Shown here: positions 51,594 through 60,387 of the stretch, one piece after another
Position numbering within the stretch: position 1 is the first letter of the stretch
Layout of the letters: every line of letters starts with the position of its first letter
Source: Slackia sp.
Lineage (GTDB): Bacteria > Actinomycetota > Coriobacteriia > Coriobacteriales > Eggerthellaceae
Direction of reading: 5' to 3'
Length of the DNA: 64,000 nucleotides
Assembly: GCA_029266945.1 (NCBI GenBank)
Contig: JARIED010000007.1
Coordinates: 24,925-88,924, forward strand
Translations under genes and position numbers: made by a program
Notes under the pieces: model-generated
What the model was told of the DNA's origin: nothing
Database searches by the model: none
Seen by the model: only the letters and a program-made list of their open reading frames with translations

Positions 51594-52301
51594 ATGAGCA
51601 ACGAAACTCGCCGTATCCTGCTGGTCGAAGACGAGAAGGCCATCCGCGACGCCGTGGCGGCCTATCTCGAGCGTGAGAATTACTGGGTCACCGCCGTCGG
51701 CGACGGCCAGGAAGCCCTCGAAGAATTCGGGAAGCATCATTTCGACCTGGTGGTTCTCGACCTTATGCTCCCCCGCGTGCCGGGCGAGCGCGTCTGCCGA
51801 GCCATCCGCGACAACTCCGATGTGCCCATCATCATGCTGACCGCCAAGGGTGAAGTCGAGGACCGCATCATCGGCCTCGAGCTGGGCGCCGACGACTATC
51901 TGGTCAAGCCCTTCAGCCCCCGCGAGCTGGTCGCCCGCGTGCGCGCCCTGCTGCGCCGCGTGCATGCCGATTCCGAGCCTCAGCGCGAGGTGCTCGAGTT
52001 CGGCGAGCTGACCATCGACGTGTCCGGCCACAAGGTGCTCGTCAACGACGAGGAAGTGGACCTGACCGCCAGCGAATTCAAGCTGCTCACCACCTTGTCC
52101 CGCTATCCCGGCCGAGTGTATTCGCGCATGGAGCTGGTCGAAAAGGTGCTCGGCTACGACTTCGAAGGCTACGAGCGCACGATCGACTCGCACGTCAAGA
52201 ACCTGCGTGCCAAGATCGGCGACAACCCGCGCAACCCCAAGTGGCTGCACACCGTGCACGGCGTGGGCTATCGCTTCGAGGATCCCACGAAAGTAAGCTA
52301 G
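51594..52301 (+). CDS. OmpR-family response regulator (MtrA/YycF-like)
   Basis: A 235-residue regulator. Receiver domain: acidic pocket in LLVEDE, phospho-acceptor Asp in VVLDLMLP, Thr in IIMLTAK and Lys in YLVKPF. Winged HTH: DLTASEFKLLTTLSRYPGRV and YERTIDSHVKNLRAKIGDNP. ATG 51594 is preceded by GGAGGAG. The kinase follows by 47 bp. High similarity in spacing to envelope-stress regulators suggests a cell-wall or surface response. The regulon is unknown. Confidence 0.94.
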   Translation: MSNETRRILLVEDEKAIRDAVAAYLERENYWVTAVGDGQEALEEFGKHHFDLVVLDLMLPRVPGERVCRAIRDNSDVPIIMLTAKGEVEDRIIGLELGADDYLVKPFSPRELVARVRALLRRVHADSEPQREVLEFGELTIDVSGHKVLVNDEEVDLTASEFKLLTTLSRYPGRVYSRMELVEKVLGYDFEGYERTIDSHVKNLRAKIGDNPRNPKWLHTVHGVGYRFEDPTKVS

Positions 52302-52348
52302 CGGATGCCGCGAACCTTCCGTAGCGGCTTAGAAAGGTGGCGTGTGCC

Positions 52349-53956
52349 ATGGCATCACCGGGCGACACTTCGACCAAGGACCGCAAGGGAGTTTTCTCGC
52401 GGATCCACGATCGCCTTTTCGAATATTCCTATACTACACGCGTCACTGTGACGTTCGCGCTCGTGGCCATGATGACCGTCATCGTGGCCATGGGCGTTCT
52501 TTCGTATGTGTGGGAACAGCACTTTCAGGCCTACACGCGCGAAAACGTGCAGGAGCTGGCCGACGCCACGGCCGAAAGCGTGGCGGCACGCTATGAATCC
52601 AATCACGCCGCGGCGCTTGAAGCGGCGCGCGAATCGGGCGATATGCCGTATTCGCCTATCGGCGTCGACGACGTGCAGCCCGCGCAGTCGGCGCACATGC
52701 TGCAGCCTGGCATGGGCATCCAGGTCACTTCGGCCCAGGGCGGCCAGGTGGTCTACGACTCGTCGCTGCCGAACGGCGGGCGAAGCTCCAGCGGCAAGGA
52801 CCGCGACATTACCGCCGACGCATCGTTCGCCCCCGATGGCAACGATAAGCTGGCCACGTCGTCGATCGTGCTGTCGAACGGCAAGACGGTCGGTTCGGTC
52901 CACATGTGGGTCTACGGCTCCGAAGTGCTGCTGTCCAAGGCCGACCAGACCTTCCGCAACCAGAGCTATCAGGCCATGGCGTTCGCGGCCGTGCTGTCGG
53001 TCATCCTGGCGTCGTGCATCGGCTTCCTGTTCGCGCGCGGTCTGGTCAATCCCATCAATCGCATGACGCGCACCGCCGCCGCCATCAAAGAGGGCGACCT
53101 TTCGGCGCGTACCAATCTCGAAGGCAACGACGAAATCGCCGAGCTGGGCAAGACCTTCGACGCCATGGCCGAAAGCGTCGAGAAGAACCAGCAACTCGAA
53201 CGTCGTCTGACCATGGACGTGGCCCACGAGCTGCGTACGCCGCTGATGGCCATCCAGTCGACCGTCGAAGCGATCGTCGACGGCGTGTTCGAGCCCGACG
53301 CTGAGCGTCTGAGCACGGTGAACGTCGAGGTCCAGCGCCTGAGCCGCCTGGTCGACGCGTTGTTGCGCCTGTCGCGTCTGGAAAGCCGTTCCACGCCCAT
53401 GAACGAAGAGGTCATCAACGTGGGCGAGCTCATCCGTCCGCTGGTCATGTCGCACGAGGCGTTCGTGCGCGACGCCGGCCTCTCGCTCGAGTTCGACACC
53501 GAAGACGAGGTCATGGTGTACGGCGACCGCGACATGATCCGCCAGGCCACGGCCAACCTGATTTCGAACGCGGTGCGCTACACGCCTCCGCCCGGCAAGG
53601 TGTCGGTCATCGTGCGCAAGGGCGACATCATGGCGTCGATCGCCGTGCGCGACACGGGCATCGGCCTGTCGCCCGAAGAGTGCAAGATGGTGTTCAACAG
53701 GTTCTGGCGCGCCGAGGAAAGCCGCGAACGCCAGAGCGGCGGCCTGGGCGTCGGCCTGGCCGTCGTGAAGGAAATCGTCGACCGCCACGGCGGCTGGGTG
53801 CAGGTGGAAGGCAAGAAGGGCGAAGGCGCCTGCTTCACCATCCATATTCCCCTGTACGACTACGAGCGCATCAAGGCCATGAAGGAAAAGAAGGATTCCA
53901 AAGACAAATCTGCTAACAAGACGGGCAGCATGCGCAAGCTGAAAACGAAGAAATAA
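52349..53956 (+). CDS. HAMP sensor histidine kinase
   Basis: A 535-residue membrane kinase: TM1 (VTVTFALVAMMTVIVAMGVL), an extracellular sensor of about 160 residues, TM2 (AMAFAAVLSVILASCIGFLF), HAMP (LVNPINRMTRTAAAIKEGDL), HisKA with MDVAHELRTPLMAIQS (phospho-His), and HATPase_c with NLISNAVRYTPP, DTGIGLS and GGLGVGLAVVKEI. The tail is Lys-rich. ATG 52349 fits AAAGGTGG better than GTG 52337. It is the partner of the regulator upstream. Confidence 0.93.
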   Translation: MASPGDTSTKDRKGVFSRIHDRLFEYSYTTRVTVTFALVAMMTVIVAMGVLSYVWEQHFQAYTRENVQELADATAESVAARYESNHAAALEAARESGDMPYSPIGVDDVQPAQSAHMLQPGMGIQVTSAQGGQVVYDSSLPNGGRSSSGKDRDITADASFAPDGNDKLATSSIVLSNGKTVGSVHMWVYGSEVLLSKADQTFRNQSYQAMAFAAVLSVILASCIGFLFARGLVNPINRMTRTAAAIKEGDLSARTNLEGNDEIAELGKTFDAMAESVEKNQQLERRLTMDVAHELRTPLMAIQSTVEAIVDGVFEPDAERLSTVNVEVQRLSRLVDALLRLSRLESRSTPMNEEVINVGELIRPLVMSHEAFVRDAGLSLEFDTEDEVMVYGDRDMIRQATANLISNAVRYTPPPGKVSVIVRKGDIMASIAVRDTGIGLSPEECKMVFNRFWRAEESRERQSGGLGVGLAVVKEIVDRHGGWVQVEGKKGEGACFTIHIPLYDYERIKAMKEKKDSKDKSANKTGSMRKLKTKK

Positions 53957-53983
53957 CGCGCGTCCCACGAGGCGCGCGCCAAG

Positions 53984-54013
53984 GCGGGGTTCGCGGATGC
54001 GGCCCCGCTTTTT
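53984..54013 (+). terminator. Terminator of the two-component operon
   Basis: GCGGGG and CCCCGC around 13 bp, then TTTTT. Confidence 0.8.
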
Positions 54014-54138
54014 CGTCTTGCGCGACGTAACGACGTCGAAACGACGGCGCTTTGCCGCTTGCGGCAGGGCCTGGCCTTTGGCATTATTTCACTTTACGGA
54101 AATTCTGCGCATCCGCGTATCGAAAGGAACGAAGCCAA

Positions 54139-54879
54139 GTGTCTCAGCGTAATCCGATGAACGAGCGCTATCAAAGCGAACAGCCTAAGGGTCAGACCAA
54201 GAAGTCCGCAGCCGCCGCTAAGCCGAAGGCGAAGGCCGCCGCAAGCGTGTACGTGCGTCCCGCCGGTCACACTCCGAAGGAGAAGAAGGCCATCAAGAAG
54301 GCCGACCGCGCCAAGCGTGCCGAGCTCGACCGCATGTTCTACAACCCGCCCACCGACGAATACAAGAAGCTCCGTCGCATCTGGTGGGTGCTGCTGATCA
54401 GCGCCATCGTGCTCACGGTGCTCGGCATGATCATGCCCAACTTCATGCCCGACAACGTCTGGGCCACGTGGATGTGCATCATCCCCGCCTACGGCTGCAT
54501 CATCGGTGCCCTGTGGCTCGACTTCTCCAAAATCCGCAAGGTTCGCCGTGCGTACCAGATGGAAATGATGAAGAAGCACCCTAAAGAAGTGAAGCAGCAC
54601 ATGGCCACCAACGCCGCCAACCAGGTCGCCCAGGAGAAAGAGGACGCCCGCAAGGCGAAGAAGGAGGCCAAGCAGGTGAAGCGCTTCGGCCATACCTTCG
54701 GCAAGAAGAAGAAAGAGGAGGCCCCCGCGCCTTTCGAGGCCGAGGTCAAGGCCCAGGCTGGAAAAGAAGCCGCCGAAGCCAAGGCCAAGGAAGATGCTTC
54801 CAAGCCGATCGCTCAGCTGAAGGCCGAGCGCGAGGCCGCCAAAAAGGCTGCCAAGGAAGCGGGGGAATCCGCCGAATAG
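54139..54879 (+). CDS. Membrane protein with Lys/Ala-rich tails
   Basis: A 246-residue protein in three parts: a basic N-terminal region (KKSAAAAKPKAKAAA), two central transmembrane segments (RIWWVLLISAIVLTVLGMIM and WATWMCIIPAYGCIIGALWL), and a long charged helix-forming tail rich in Lys, Glu and Ala. GTG 54139 is preceded by AAAGGA at 10 bp. It is bounded by terminators. Such proteins are frequent in this clade, and the function is unknown. Confidence 0.72.
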   Translation: MSQRNPMNERYQSEQPKGQTKKSAAAAKPKAKAAASVYVRPAGHTPKEKKAIKKADRAKRAELDRMFYNPPTDEYKKLRRIWWVLLISAIVLTVLGMIMPNFMPDNVWATWMCIIPAYGCIIGALWLDFSKIRKVRRAYQMEMMKKHPKEVKQHMATNAANQVAQEKEDARKAKKEAKQVKRFGHTFGKKKKEEAPAPFEAEVKAQAGKEAAEAKAKEDASKPIAQLKAEREAAKKAAKEAGESAE

Positions 54880-54903
54880 TTCTTTCGAATTCGATCGAAC
54901 CAC

Positions 54904-54931
54904 AGAAGCCCCGCCGCCTGGCGGGGCTTCT
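54904..54931 (+). terminator. Strong hairpin after the membrane protein gene
   Basis: A perfect 12-bp stem, AGAAGCCCCGCC with GGCGGGGCTTCT around GCCT. It lacks a T-run. Confidence 0.6.
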
Positions 54932-54953
54932 GCTATACTGCGCTGTCGCGAGG

Positions 54954-55034
54954 TGCATCGTTGGGTCCTGTGCCTCGTTCGTTTATTCGTTGCCCATAGC
55001 CCGTGTGAATCCTTTCGCATGCGGAAAAGGAGAA
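54954..55034 (+). promoter_or_regulatory. queT leader that can hide the ribosome site (candidate preQ1-type riboswitch)
   Basis: TCCTTT at 55010-55015 can pair with AAAGGA at 55026-55031, which is the queT Shine-Dalgarno, with CGCATGCG folding between. Further upstream, GAGGTGCA and TGTGCCTC also pair. The architecture suggests translational control by a queuosine precursor. I could not match a specific preQ1 class consensus, so the ligand is inference. Confidence 0.35.
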
Positions 55035-55038
55035 TCCC

Positions 55039-55629
55039 ATGAAGAAAACCGCCGTGAAGGGCGCGTCTTCGGCGCGCACGTCCTACGTTGCCCAGGCTGG
55101 CATGATCGGCGCGGTGTATGCCGCCTGCACGCTTGCCGCTCTCGTGCTTTTGCAGGGCCTTGCCTGGGGCCCCGTCCAGTTCAGGATTTCCGAGGCCCTT
55201 GTGGTGCTGGCCGTGCTGACGCCCGCCGCCGTGCCAGGCCTGACGATCGGCTGCATCGTGGCCAACCTGGCCAACATGGTCATTTCGGGAACGGGCGTGC
55301 TCGGCTTGCTCGACGTGGTGTTCGGCTCGGCCGCGACGCTTGTCGGCGCGCTGTGGTGCCGCAAGTTCGCTTCTCGTCCCGGCATCGCGCTGTTGGGCCC
55401 CGTGCTTGCCAACGCGCTTATCGTGCCCGCGTATCTTCCCCTGCTGTTGCAGGGCCTGGGCTTTTACACCATTCCCTTCACCACGATCAGCCTCGACGGC
55501 GCTTATCTGGCCATGTATCTGTTCGGCCTGGTGGCAACGGGTATCGGCGAAGCCGTGGTGGTCTATGCGCTGGGCATGCCGCTGCTTTCGGCGCTGCGCA
55601 AGGCCAACATCTTCAAACACCTGGCGTAA
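55039..55629 (+). CDS. queT: QueT-type queuosine precursor transporter
   Basis: A 196-residue membrane protein of the QueT family (ECF-type S component group). N-terminal helix MIGAVYAACTLAALVLLQGL, then the conserved GPVQFRISEALVVLAVLTP with the Arg/Glu pair, FGSAATLVGAL and a PAYLPLLLQGLGFYTIPF segment. AAAGGAGAA lies 5 bp before ATG 55039. It imports queuine/preQ1-like compounds for tRNA modification. No queuosine biosynthetic genes are adjacent, which suits salvage. Confidence 0.88.
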   Translation: MKKTAVKGASSARTSYVAQAGMIGAVYAACTLAALVLLQGLAWGPVQFRISEALVVLAVLTPAAVPGLTIGCIVANLANMVISGTGVLGLLDVVFGSAATLVGALWCRKFASRPGIALLGPVLANALIVPAYLPLLLQGLGFYTIPFTTISLDGAYLAMYLFGLVATGIGEAVVVYALGMPLLSALRKANIFKHLA

Positions 55630-55697
55630 GCCGCGCGTCGCGCATTGCCGCGCGCCGCTTCGCCTGACGGATTCCGCATTCGTGCGGATGCATCGCA

Positions 55698-55734
55698 CGC
55701 CCTCTGCGCGCCCCAACGGCGCAGGGGGCGTTTT
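55698..55734 (+). terminator. Terminator of queT
   Basis: CGCCCTCTGCGC pairs with GCGCAGGGGGCG (one G-U), loop of 9, then TTTT. Confidence 0.75.
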
Positions 55735-55902
55735 CGTGCGCGGCCCCCGCCTTCGCTGTTCACGGGCGGATTGTGCCGCAAAAGAGTAGAATAGAACTCG
55801 AATGTGCGATGTCGGCAGGGGAGGGACGATGCGACATGCGTCGTGCTCGGCATTGCCGCAGCAACGGCCCGCAGGCTTGCGGTGCCCGACAGAAAGGCAT
55901 CC

Positions 55903-57195
55903 ATGAACCCTGTTGTTCTTATACCTACGTATATATCGGCGCGCCGCCGCACCGATGCAGGCCCGGTCACGGCCACTTACGACCACACCACCACGCTTTC
56001 GACGCAGGGCGAACTGCCGCGCTGCCTCGATTCGCTGCGCAAGGTGCGCGGCTTAGGCCAGATCGTCATCCTGGTGGCCGCCGAATCGGCCGTCGAGAAC
56101 CAGGCGGTCAACAAGATCCGCGATGTGGCCGACCATTTCTCCGACCTGGACATCACCGTGGTCGGCTCGCCCGAGCTTGCGATCGCGCGCCAGCGCATGG
56201 GCCAGCTGGGCGTGTCCGTGGGCGACGAGGTAGGCCTGACGGGTTACGGCGCCGTGCGCAACCTGGGCCTGCTCGTGGCCGACATGCTCGATTTCGACGC
56301 GGCCGTGTTCTTGGACGACGACGCCGTGGTGGAAGACGAGGCGTTTCTCGAGAAGGCCATGTACGGCCTGGGCAAGCTGACGCGCCGCGGCATTCCTATT
56401 CTGGCCAAGACGGGCTACTACCTCAACAAGGAAGGAAGCTACCGTTCCGGCAGGTCGCAGAAGTGGTACGACCGATTCTGGGAGCAGGGCCGCGCGTTCA
56501 ACGAGTGGATCGAAAAGGCCATGCACGGCCCGCGCCTTTCCCGTTCCAACCACGTGTGCGGCGGCTGCTTGGCGCTGCATCGCGAGGCGTTCAGGCGTGT
56601 GTCGTTCGATCCGTGGATCGCGCGCGGCGAAGACCTCGATTATATGCTCGACCTGCGTATGTACGGCAGCGACATCTGGTTCGACAATCAGTGGTATATG
56701 CGCCATTTGCCGCCCGACACCCCGCGCGAAGGCCTGCGCTTCCGCCAGGACATCTTCCGCTGGCTCTACGAGCATCGCAAGGTCGAATACGCCTGCACGC
56801 AGATCGACCTGCTGCAGATCAAGCCGCAGTCGCTGCTGCCGTACCCCGGCCCGTTTTTGCAGCCGGGTGTGGCAAAGCGCGCCAAGCGCACCGCGTGGCT
56901 GCGTTCGATCGGCCGCCCCGACGGCAAGGGCTACCGCCGCGCCGCGAAGTCGGCGACCACCGACGCCGCGCGTTATGCGGAAGAGAACTGCGCGAACTAC
57001 TTTCAGTTCCAGTTCAAGTGGCCCACCATCATGGCGCGCCTCGAAAACGACGTCATCATGCAGTCGGCGCTGGCGGGTTCGTCCAACCAGGAAACGGAGC
57101 GCGCCTATGAGATGCGCGCCGCGACGCGCGCCGCGGGCGGCGTAAGCCCCGGCGAGACCACGGAAATCAGGTTGAATCTCGGGGCGGGAGAATAA
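55903..57195 (+). CDS. Glycosyltransferase, family 2-like
   Basis: A 430-residue protein. The nucleotide-sugar site includes the DxD-type FLDDDAVVEDEAF and the acceptor-side RGEDLDYMLDLRMYGSDI, typical of GT-A enzymes. MNPVVLIPTYISARRR begins the fold. No transmembrane segment is evident, so it is probably cytosolic or peripheral. ATG 55903 follows AGAAAGG. The frame extends to 55804 without a site. Substrate is unknown. It is followed 3 bp later by the TauE/SafE gene. Confidence 0.75.
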   Translation: MNPVVLIPTYISARRRTDAGPVTATYDHTTTLSTQGELPRCLDSLRKVRGLGQIVILVAAESAVENQAVNKIRDVADHFSDLDITVVGSPELAIARQRMGQLGVSVGDEVGLTGYGAVRNLGLLVADMLDFDAAVFLDDDAVVEDEAFLEKAMYGLGKLTRRGIPILAKTGYYLNKEGSYRSGRSQKWYDRFWEQGRAFNEWIEKAMHGPRLSRSNHVCGGCLALHREAFRRVSFDPWIARGEDLDYMLDLRMYGSDIWFDNQWYMRHLPPDTPREGLRFRQDIFRWLYEHRKVEYACTQIDLLQIKPQSLLPYPGPFLQPGVAKRAKRTAWLRSIGRPDGKGYRRAAKSATTDAARYAEENCANYFQFQFKWPTIMARLENDVIMQSALAGSSNQETERAYEMRAATRAAGGVSPGETTEIRLNLGAGE

Positions 57196-57198
57196 CGC

Positions 57199-58053
57199 AT
57201 GGAGATGTTCGTCATCGCGGCCCTCGCGGGCGTGCTGGTCGGCGTGTTGTCGGGCCTGTTGGGAATCGGCGGCGGCGTGGTCATGGTGCCGTTGTTCAGG
57301 CTGGTGTTCGGGCTCGACCCTATCGCCGCCACGGCCACATCGCTGTTCACGATCATCCCTACGTCGGTTTCGGGCATGATCAAGCATGCTCGCAACAAGA
57401 CGTGCGTGATCCGCGTCGGCGTGATATGCGGTTTGGCGGGAGCGGTGCTCTCGCCGATCGGCGTGCTTGCCGCCGCAGCGTCGCCCTCGTGGATGGTCAT
57501 GGGCGCTGCGGCGCTCGTCATCGCCTATTCGGCGTACACCATGTTCAAGAAAGCGCTCGCCGCGCCTAAGGCCAAGGCCGAAGGCGACGCGGGCGTTTCC
57601 GCTTCTCCGAAGGGCGAGTCGGGCGGCAAGGCCCGAAAGGCCGATATGGACGCGTCCGACGTGCGCTTCGCTCTGAAGCCCGCGTTCGTGGCGAAGGTGG
57701 CGCTGATCGGCATCCTTGCCGGCTTTTTGAGCGGCTACGTGGGCGTGGGCGGCGGCTTCATCATGGTGCCGCTGTTCATGGCGTTGCTCGGCGTGCCCAT
57801 GCGCCTCGCGTCCGGCACTTCGCTGCTGGCTGTGTGCATTCTGGCGATTCCTGGAGCGGTGGAGCAGGGAATCCTGGGCAATATCGACTATCTTGTGGGC
57901 ATTGCGACGGCGGCAGGCTCCATTCCCGGCGCCATTCTGGGGGCGGGACTGGTCAAGCGCGTGCCCGAGCGCGCCCTTCGCTTCGCATTCGCGGCATTTT
58001 TGCTGGTCGTCGCCGCCGTACTGACGGTGAACGAGCTTGGACTCATCGGATAA
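57199..58053 (+). CDS. TauE/SafE family sulfite/sulfoacetate exporter-like protein
   Basis: A 284-residue membrane protein with two homologous halves, each beginning with LVGVLSGLLGIGGGVVMVPL and LAGFLSGYVGVGGGFIMVPL. A charged loop with Lys/Gly/Ala lies between. About eight helices. The family moves small sulfur anions or other organic anions. It is 3 bp after the glycosyltransferase and 12 bp before the histidine kinase, so a shared transcript is likely. Confidence 0.9.
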   Translation: MEMFVIAALAGVLVGVLSGLLGIGGGVVMVPLFRLVFGLDPIAATATSLFTIIPTSVSGMIKHARNKTCVIRVGVICGLAGAVLSPIGVLAAAASPSWMVMGAAALVIAYSAYTMFKKALAAPKAKAEGDAGVSASPKGESGGKARKADMDASDVRFALKPAFVAKVALIGILAGFLSGYVGVGGGFIMVPLFMALLGVPMRLASGTSLLAVCILAIPGAVEQGILGNIDYLVGIATAAGSIPGAILGAGLVKRVPERALRFAFAAFLLVVAAVLTVNELGLIG

Positions 58054-58065
58054 GGAGAGGTTTTC

Positions 58066-59364
58066 GTGACCATCAACAACATAAAGGCGAACTACGCGAA
58101 GCTGATCGACCTGGTTTTGTTCACCGTCGCCACGCTTGCCGCCGCGGTGCTTGTCATGGGCGTCTGCCGGCCGTCGATGTTCGGCAACCTGAACGTGATC
58201 GCGGGCGTTTCGTTCACCGTGTCGCTCGCGCTGCTGATCTATCTGCACCTCAATCCCGATTCGGTGCGCGCGCGCCAGTCGGATACCATCCTGAAGATCG
58301 CCCGCGAGACGCTGGCGTGCTTCCAGGAGGGCCTTAACGTGGAAACGGCGCAGAAGGTGTGCCGCCTGCTGCTTCCCGCGACAAGCGCGCAGGCCGTGGC
58401 CATCACCGACAGGGAATACATCCTGGGATACGTCGGTCTGGAAGAAGCGCCCAGCACGCCCGGCACCCCCATCCGCACGAAGGCCACGCATGCCACGATC
58501 GAAGACGGCCGCATCCGCGCGCTGCACACGCCTGAAGAAATCGGCTTCCCCACGAAGGCCAAGAACCTGCGCGCCGGCATCATCGTGCCGCTGCGCCGCG
58601 GCGACGCCATCATCGGCACGCTGAAGTTCTACTACCGCCACGCCAACGACATCACCGAGACGCAGCTGACGCTGGCCGAGGGCCTGGGCGAGCTCATGTC
58701 CACCCAGGTCGCCGCCGTCGAGCTGGAGCAGCAAACCAAGCTGGCCACCACGATGGAGCTCAAGGCGCTGCAGTCCCAGATTAACCCGCACTTCCTGTTC
58801 AATACGATCAACACGATCGCCTCGCTCGTGCGCACTGATCCCGACCGGGCCCGCATGCTGCTACGCGAGTTCGCGATTTTCTACCGTCGCACGCTGGAAA
58901 GCTCCGACGACCTGGTCGAGCTGATGAAGGAAATCGAGCAGACCATGCGCTACTTCACGTTCGAGGTGGCGCGTTTCGGCGAAGACCGCCTGGTGATGGA
59001 TGTCGATGTGGAATCGGGCCTCGAAGACCTTATGGTGCCCGCGTTCATGATCCAGCCCCTCGTCGAAAACGCCGTGCGCCACGCCATGCCCCAGGAAGGC
59101 CAGCTGCGCATCGCCGTGGAGGCGTACAGCGAAGGCGACGACGTGTATATCTCCGTGTCCGACAACGGCATCGGCATGGACGCCGAGCAACAGCGCAAGC
59201 TTCTCAGCCCGTCCGCCTCGAAGGGCCTGGGCATCGCCATGAAGAATATCAGCGAGCGTTTGACCGGATACTACGGCATCGAATCGCGCATGGAAGTGGA
59301 ATCCACCCCCGGCAACGGCACCTGCGTGCGCATGTATCTCAAGGACGCGCTGCTGGACGAATAG
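58066..59364 (+). CDS. LytS-type sensor histidine kinase
   Basis: A 432-residue kinase starting GTG 58066 behind GGAGAGG. Two N-terminal helices (LIDLVLFTVATLAAAVLVMG and VIAGVSFTVSLALLIYLHLN) replace the usual 5TM LytS domain. A GAF-like domain (about 100-220) follows, then a His_kinase domain with LQSQINPHFLFNTINTIASL (the His is the phospho-acceptor) and a HATPase_c with DNGIGM. The cognate LytTR regulator is 240 bp downstream. Confidence 0.92.
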   Translation: MTINNIKANYAKLIDLVLFTVATLAAAVLVMGVCRPSMFGNLNVIAGVSFTVSLALLIYLHLNPDSVRARQSDTILKIARETLACFQEGLNVETAQKVCRLLLPATSAQAVAITDREYILGYVGLEEAPSTPGTPIRTKATHATIEDGRIRALHTPEEIGFPTKAKNLRAGIIVPLRRGDAIIGTLKFYYRHANDITETQLTLAEGLGELMSTQVAAVELEQQTKLATTMELKALQSQINPHFLFNTINTIASLVRTDPDRARMLLREFAIFYRRTLESSDDLVELMKEIEQTMRYFTFEVARFGEDRLVMDVDVESGLEDLMVPAFMIQPLVENAVRHAMPQEGQLRIAVEAYSEGDDVYISVSDNGIGMDAEQQRKLLSPSASKGLGIAMKNISERLTGYYGIESRMEVESTPGNGTCVRMYLKDALLDE

Positions 59365-59605
59365 CTGGCGAACGGTCGGTGTGCGGCGCGCCGCGTCGGT
59401 CAGTGACGATCCGGCGGACGGTATGCGCGCTGCAGCAGACGGCATCGATGCGTCGGCGAACGGCGATATGTGGAGGAATATCCGCTGATATTCATAGAAT
59501 GATGCCTATCGTGTCCCATTCCCTGCGAACTTCTTCACGGGGATGCATATTTCGGCTAATATGCAAGAACGATTTCAGGCGGATCGATGCATGATGGAGG
59601 ACGTT

Positions 59606-60319
59606 TTGCTTAACGCAATTATCGTAGACGACGAAGCCCCCGCGCGTTCCGAGCTGCGCTATCTGCTCGGCGAGGTCGGCGGTGTCGAGGTTATGGCCGA
59701 AGCGGCAAGCGTGCGCGAGGCCATCGAAAAAATGCAGAGCTATCCGGTGGACGTGCTGTTCCTCGATGTAAGCATGCCCGAGGTCACGGGTATCCAGTTC
59801 GCCGAGGCGCTGCAGCGTCTGAAGAACCCGCCGGCGGTCATTTTCGTCACTGCATATAGCGAGCATGCCCTCGAAGGCTTCAAGGTGAACGCGGTCGACT
59901 ACCTGGTCAAGCCCGTCGAAATCGATCGTCTGCATCAGGCCGTCAATCGTGCCACCGAGCATGTCACCCTGCACGTGAAGGCCACTCAGTCCGAGCGCAT
60001 TCCCGTCGAAAAGGGCGGCAAGAAGATTCTCATCGCGATCGACAGCATCCGCTATGTCATGGCGCGCGACGATTACGCCTACCTCCAGACCGATTCCGAC
60101 CGCTACTTCTCCACGGTTTCGCTGGCTCAGCTCGAGAAGCGCCTGGACGGCCACGGATTCTTCCGCGTGCATCGCGGTTACCTGGTCAACCTGGCCATGG
60201 TCGAGGAAGTCGAGCCCGTGGCGGGCGGCACCCTGCTGCTCACCCTGAACGGCGTGGAAGACAAGATTCCGGTTTCCCGCCGCCGCGTGTCCTCCCTGAA
60301 AAAGGCGTTGGGCCTCTAG
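59606..60319 (+). CDS. LytTR-family response regulator
   Basis: A receiver domain with IIVDDEAPAR, VLFLDVSMPE and VTAYSEHALEGF, then a LytTR DNA-binding domain (DSIRYVMARDDYAYLQTDSD, FFRVHRGYLVNLAMVEEV). TTG 59606 is the probable start: GGAGG ends 5 bp before it and the conserved domain begins there. ATG at 59591 or 59594 would need a poor site. Partner of the LytS-type kinase. LytTR regulators often control murein hydrolases or transport proteins. Confidence 0.93.
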   Translation: MLNAIIVDDEAPARSELRYLLGEVGGVEVMAEAASVREAIEKMQSYPVDVLFLDVSMPEVTGIQFAEALQRLKNPPAVIFVTAYSEHALEGFKVNAVDYLVKPVEIDRLHQAVNRATEHVTLHVKATQSERIPVEKGGKKILIAIDSIRYVMARDDYAYLQTDSDRYFSTVSLAQLEKRLDGHGFFRVHRGYLVNLAMVEEVEPVAGGTLLLTLNGVEDKIPVSRRRVSSLKKALGL

Positions 60320-60349
60320 GCCTTTCTGTCCCATACGATGAATAGCGAA

Positions 60350-60375
60350 GCCGCGCCCTTCGGGCGCGGCTTTTT
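60350..60375 (+). terminator. Terminator of the LytTR gene
   Basis: GCCGCGCCC, loop TTC, GGGCGCGGC, then TTTTTG. It can also act on the minus strand for the transposase-like gene. Confidence 0.92.
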
Positions 60376-60387
60376 GCATGCCGCGGA

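Noticed and set aside
56053..58791. A 912-residue minus-strand frame opposite the glycosyltransferase, TauE/SafE and LytS genes
   Set aside because: Shadow of three well-supported plus-strand genes. Its composition is His/Arg/Glu-rich, as expected for antisense of GC-rich coding sequence.
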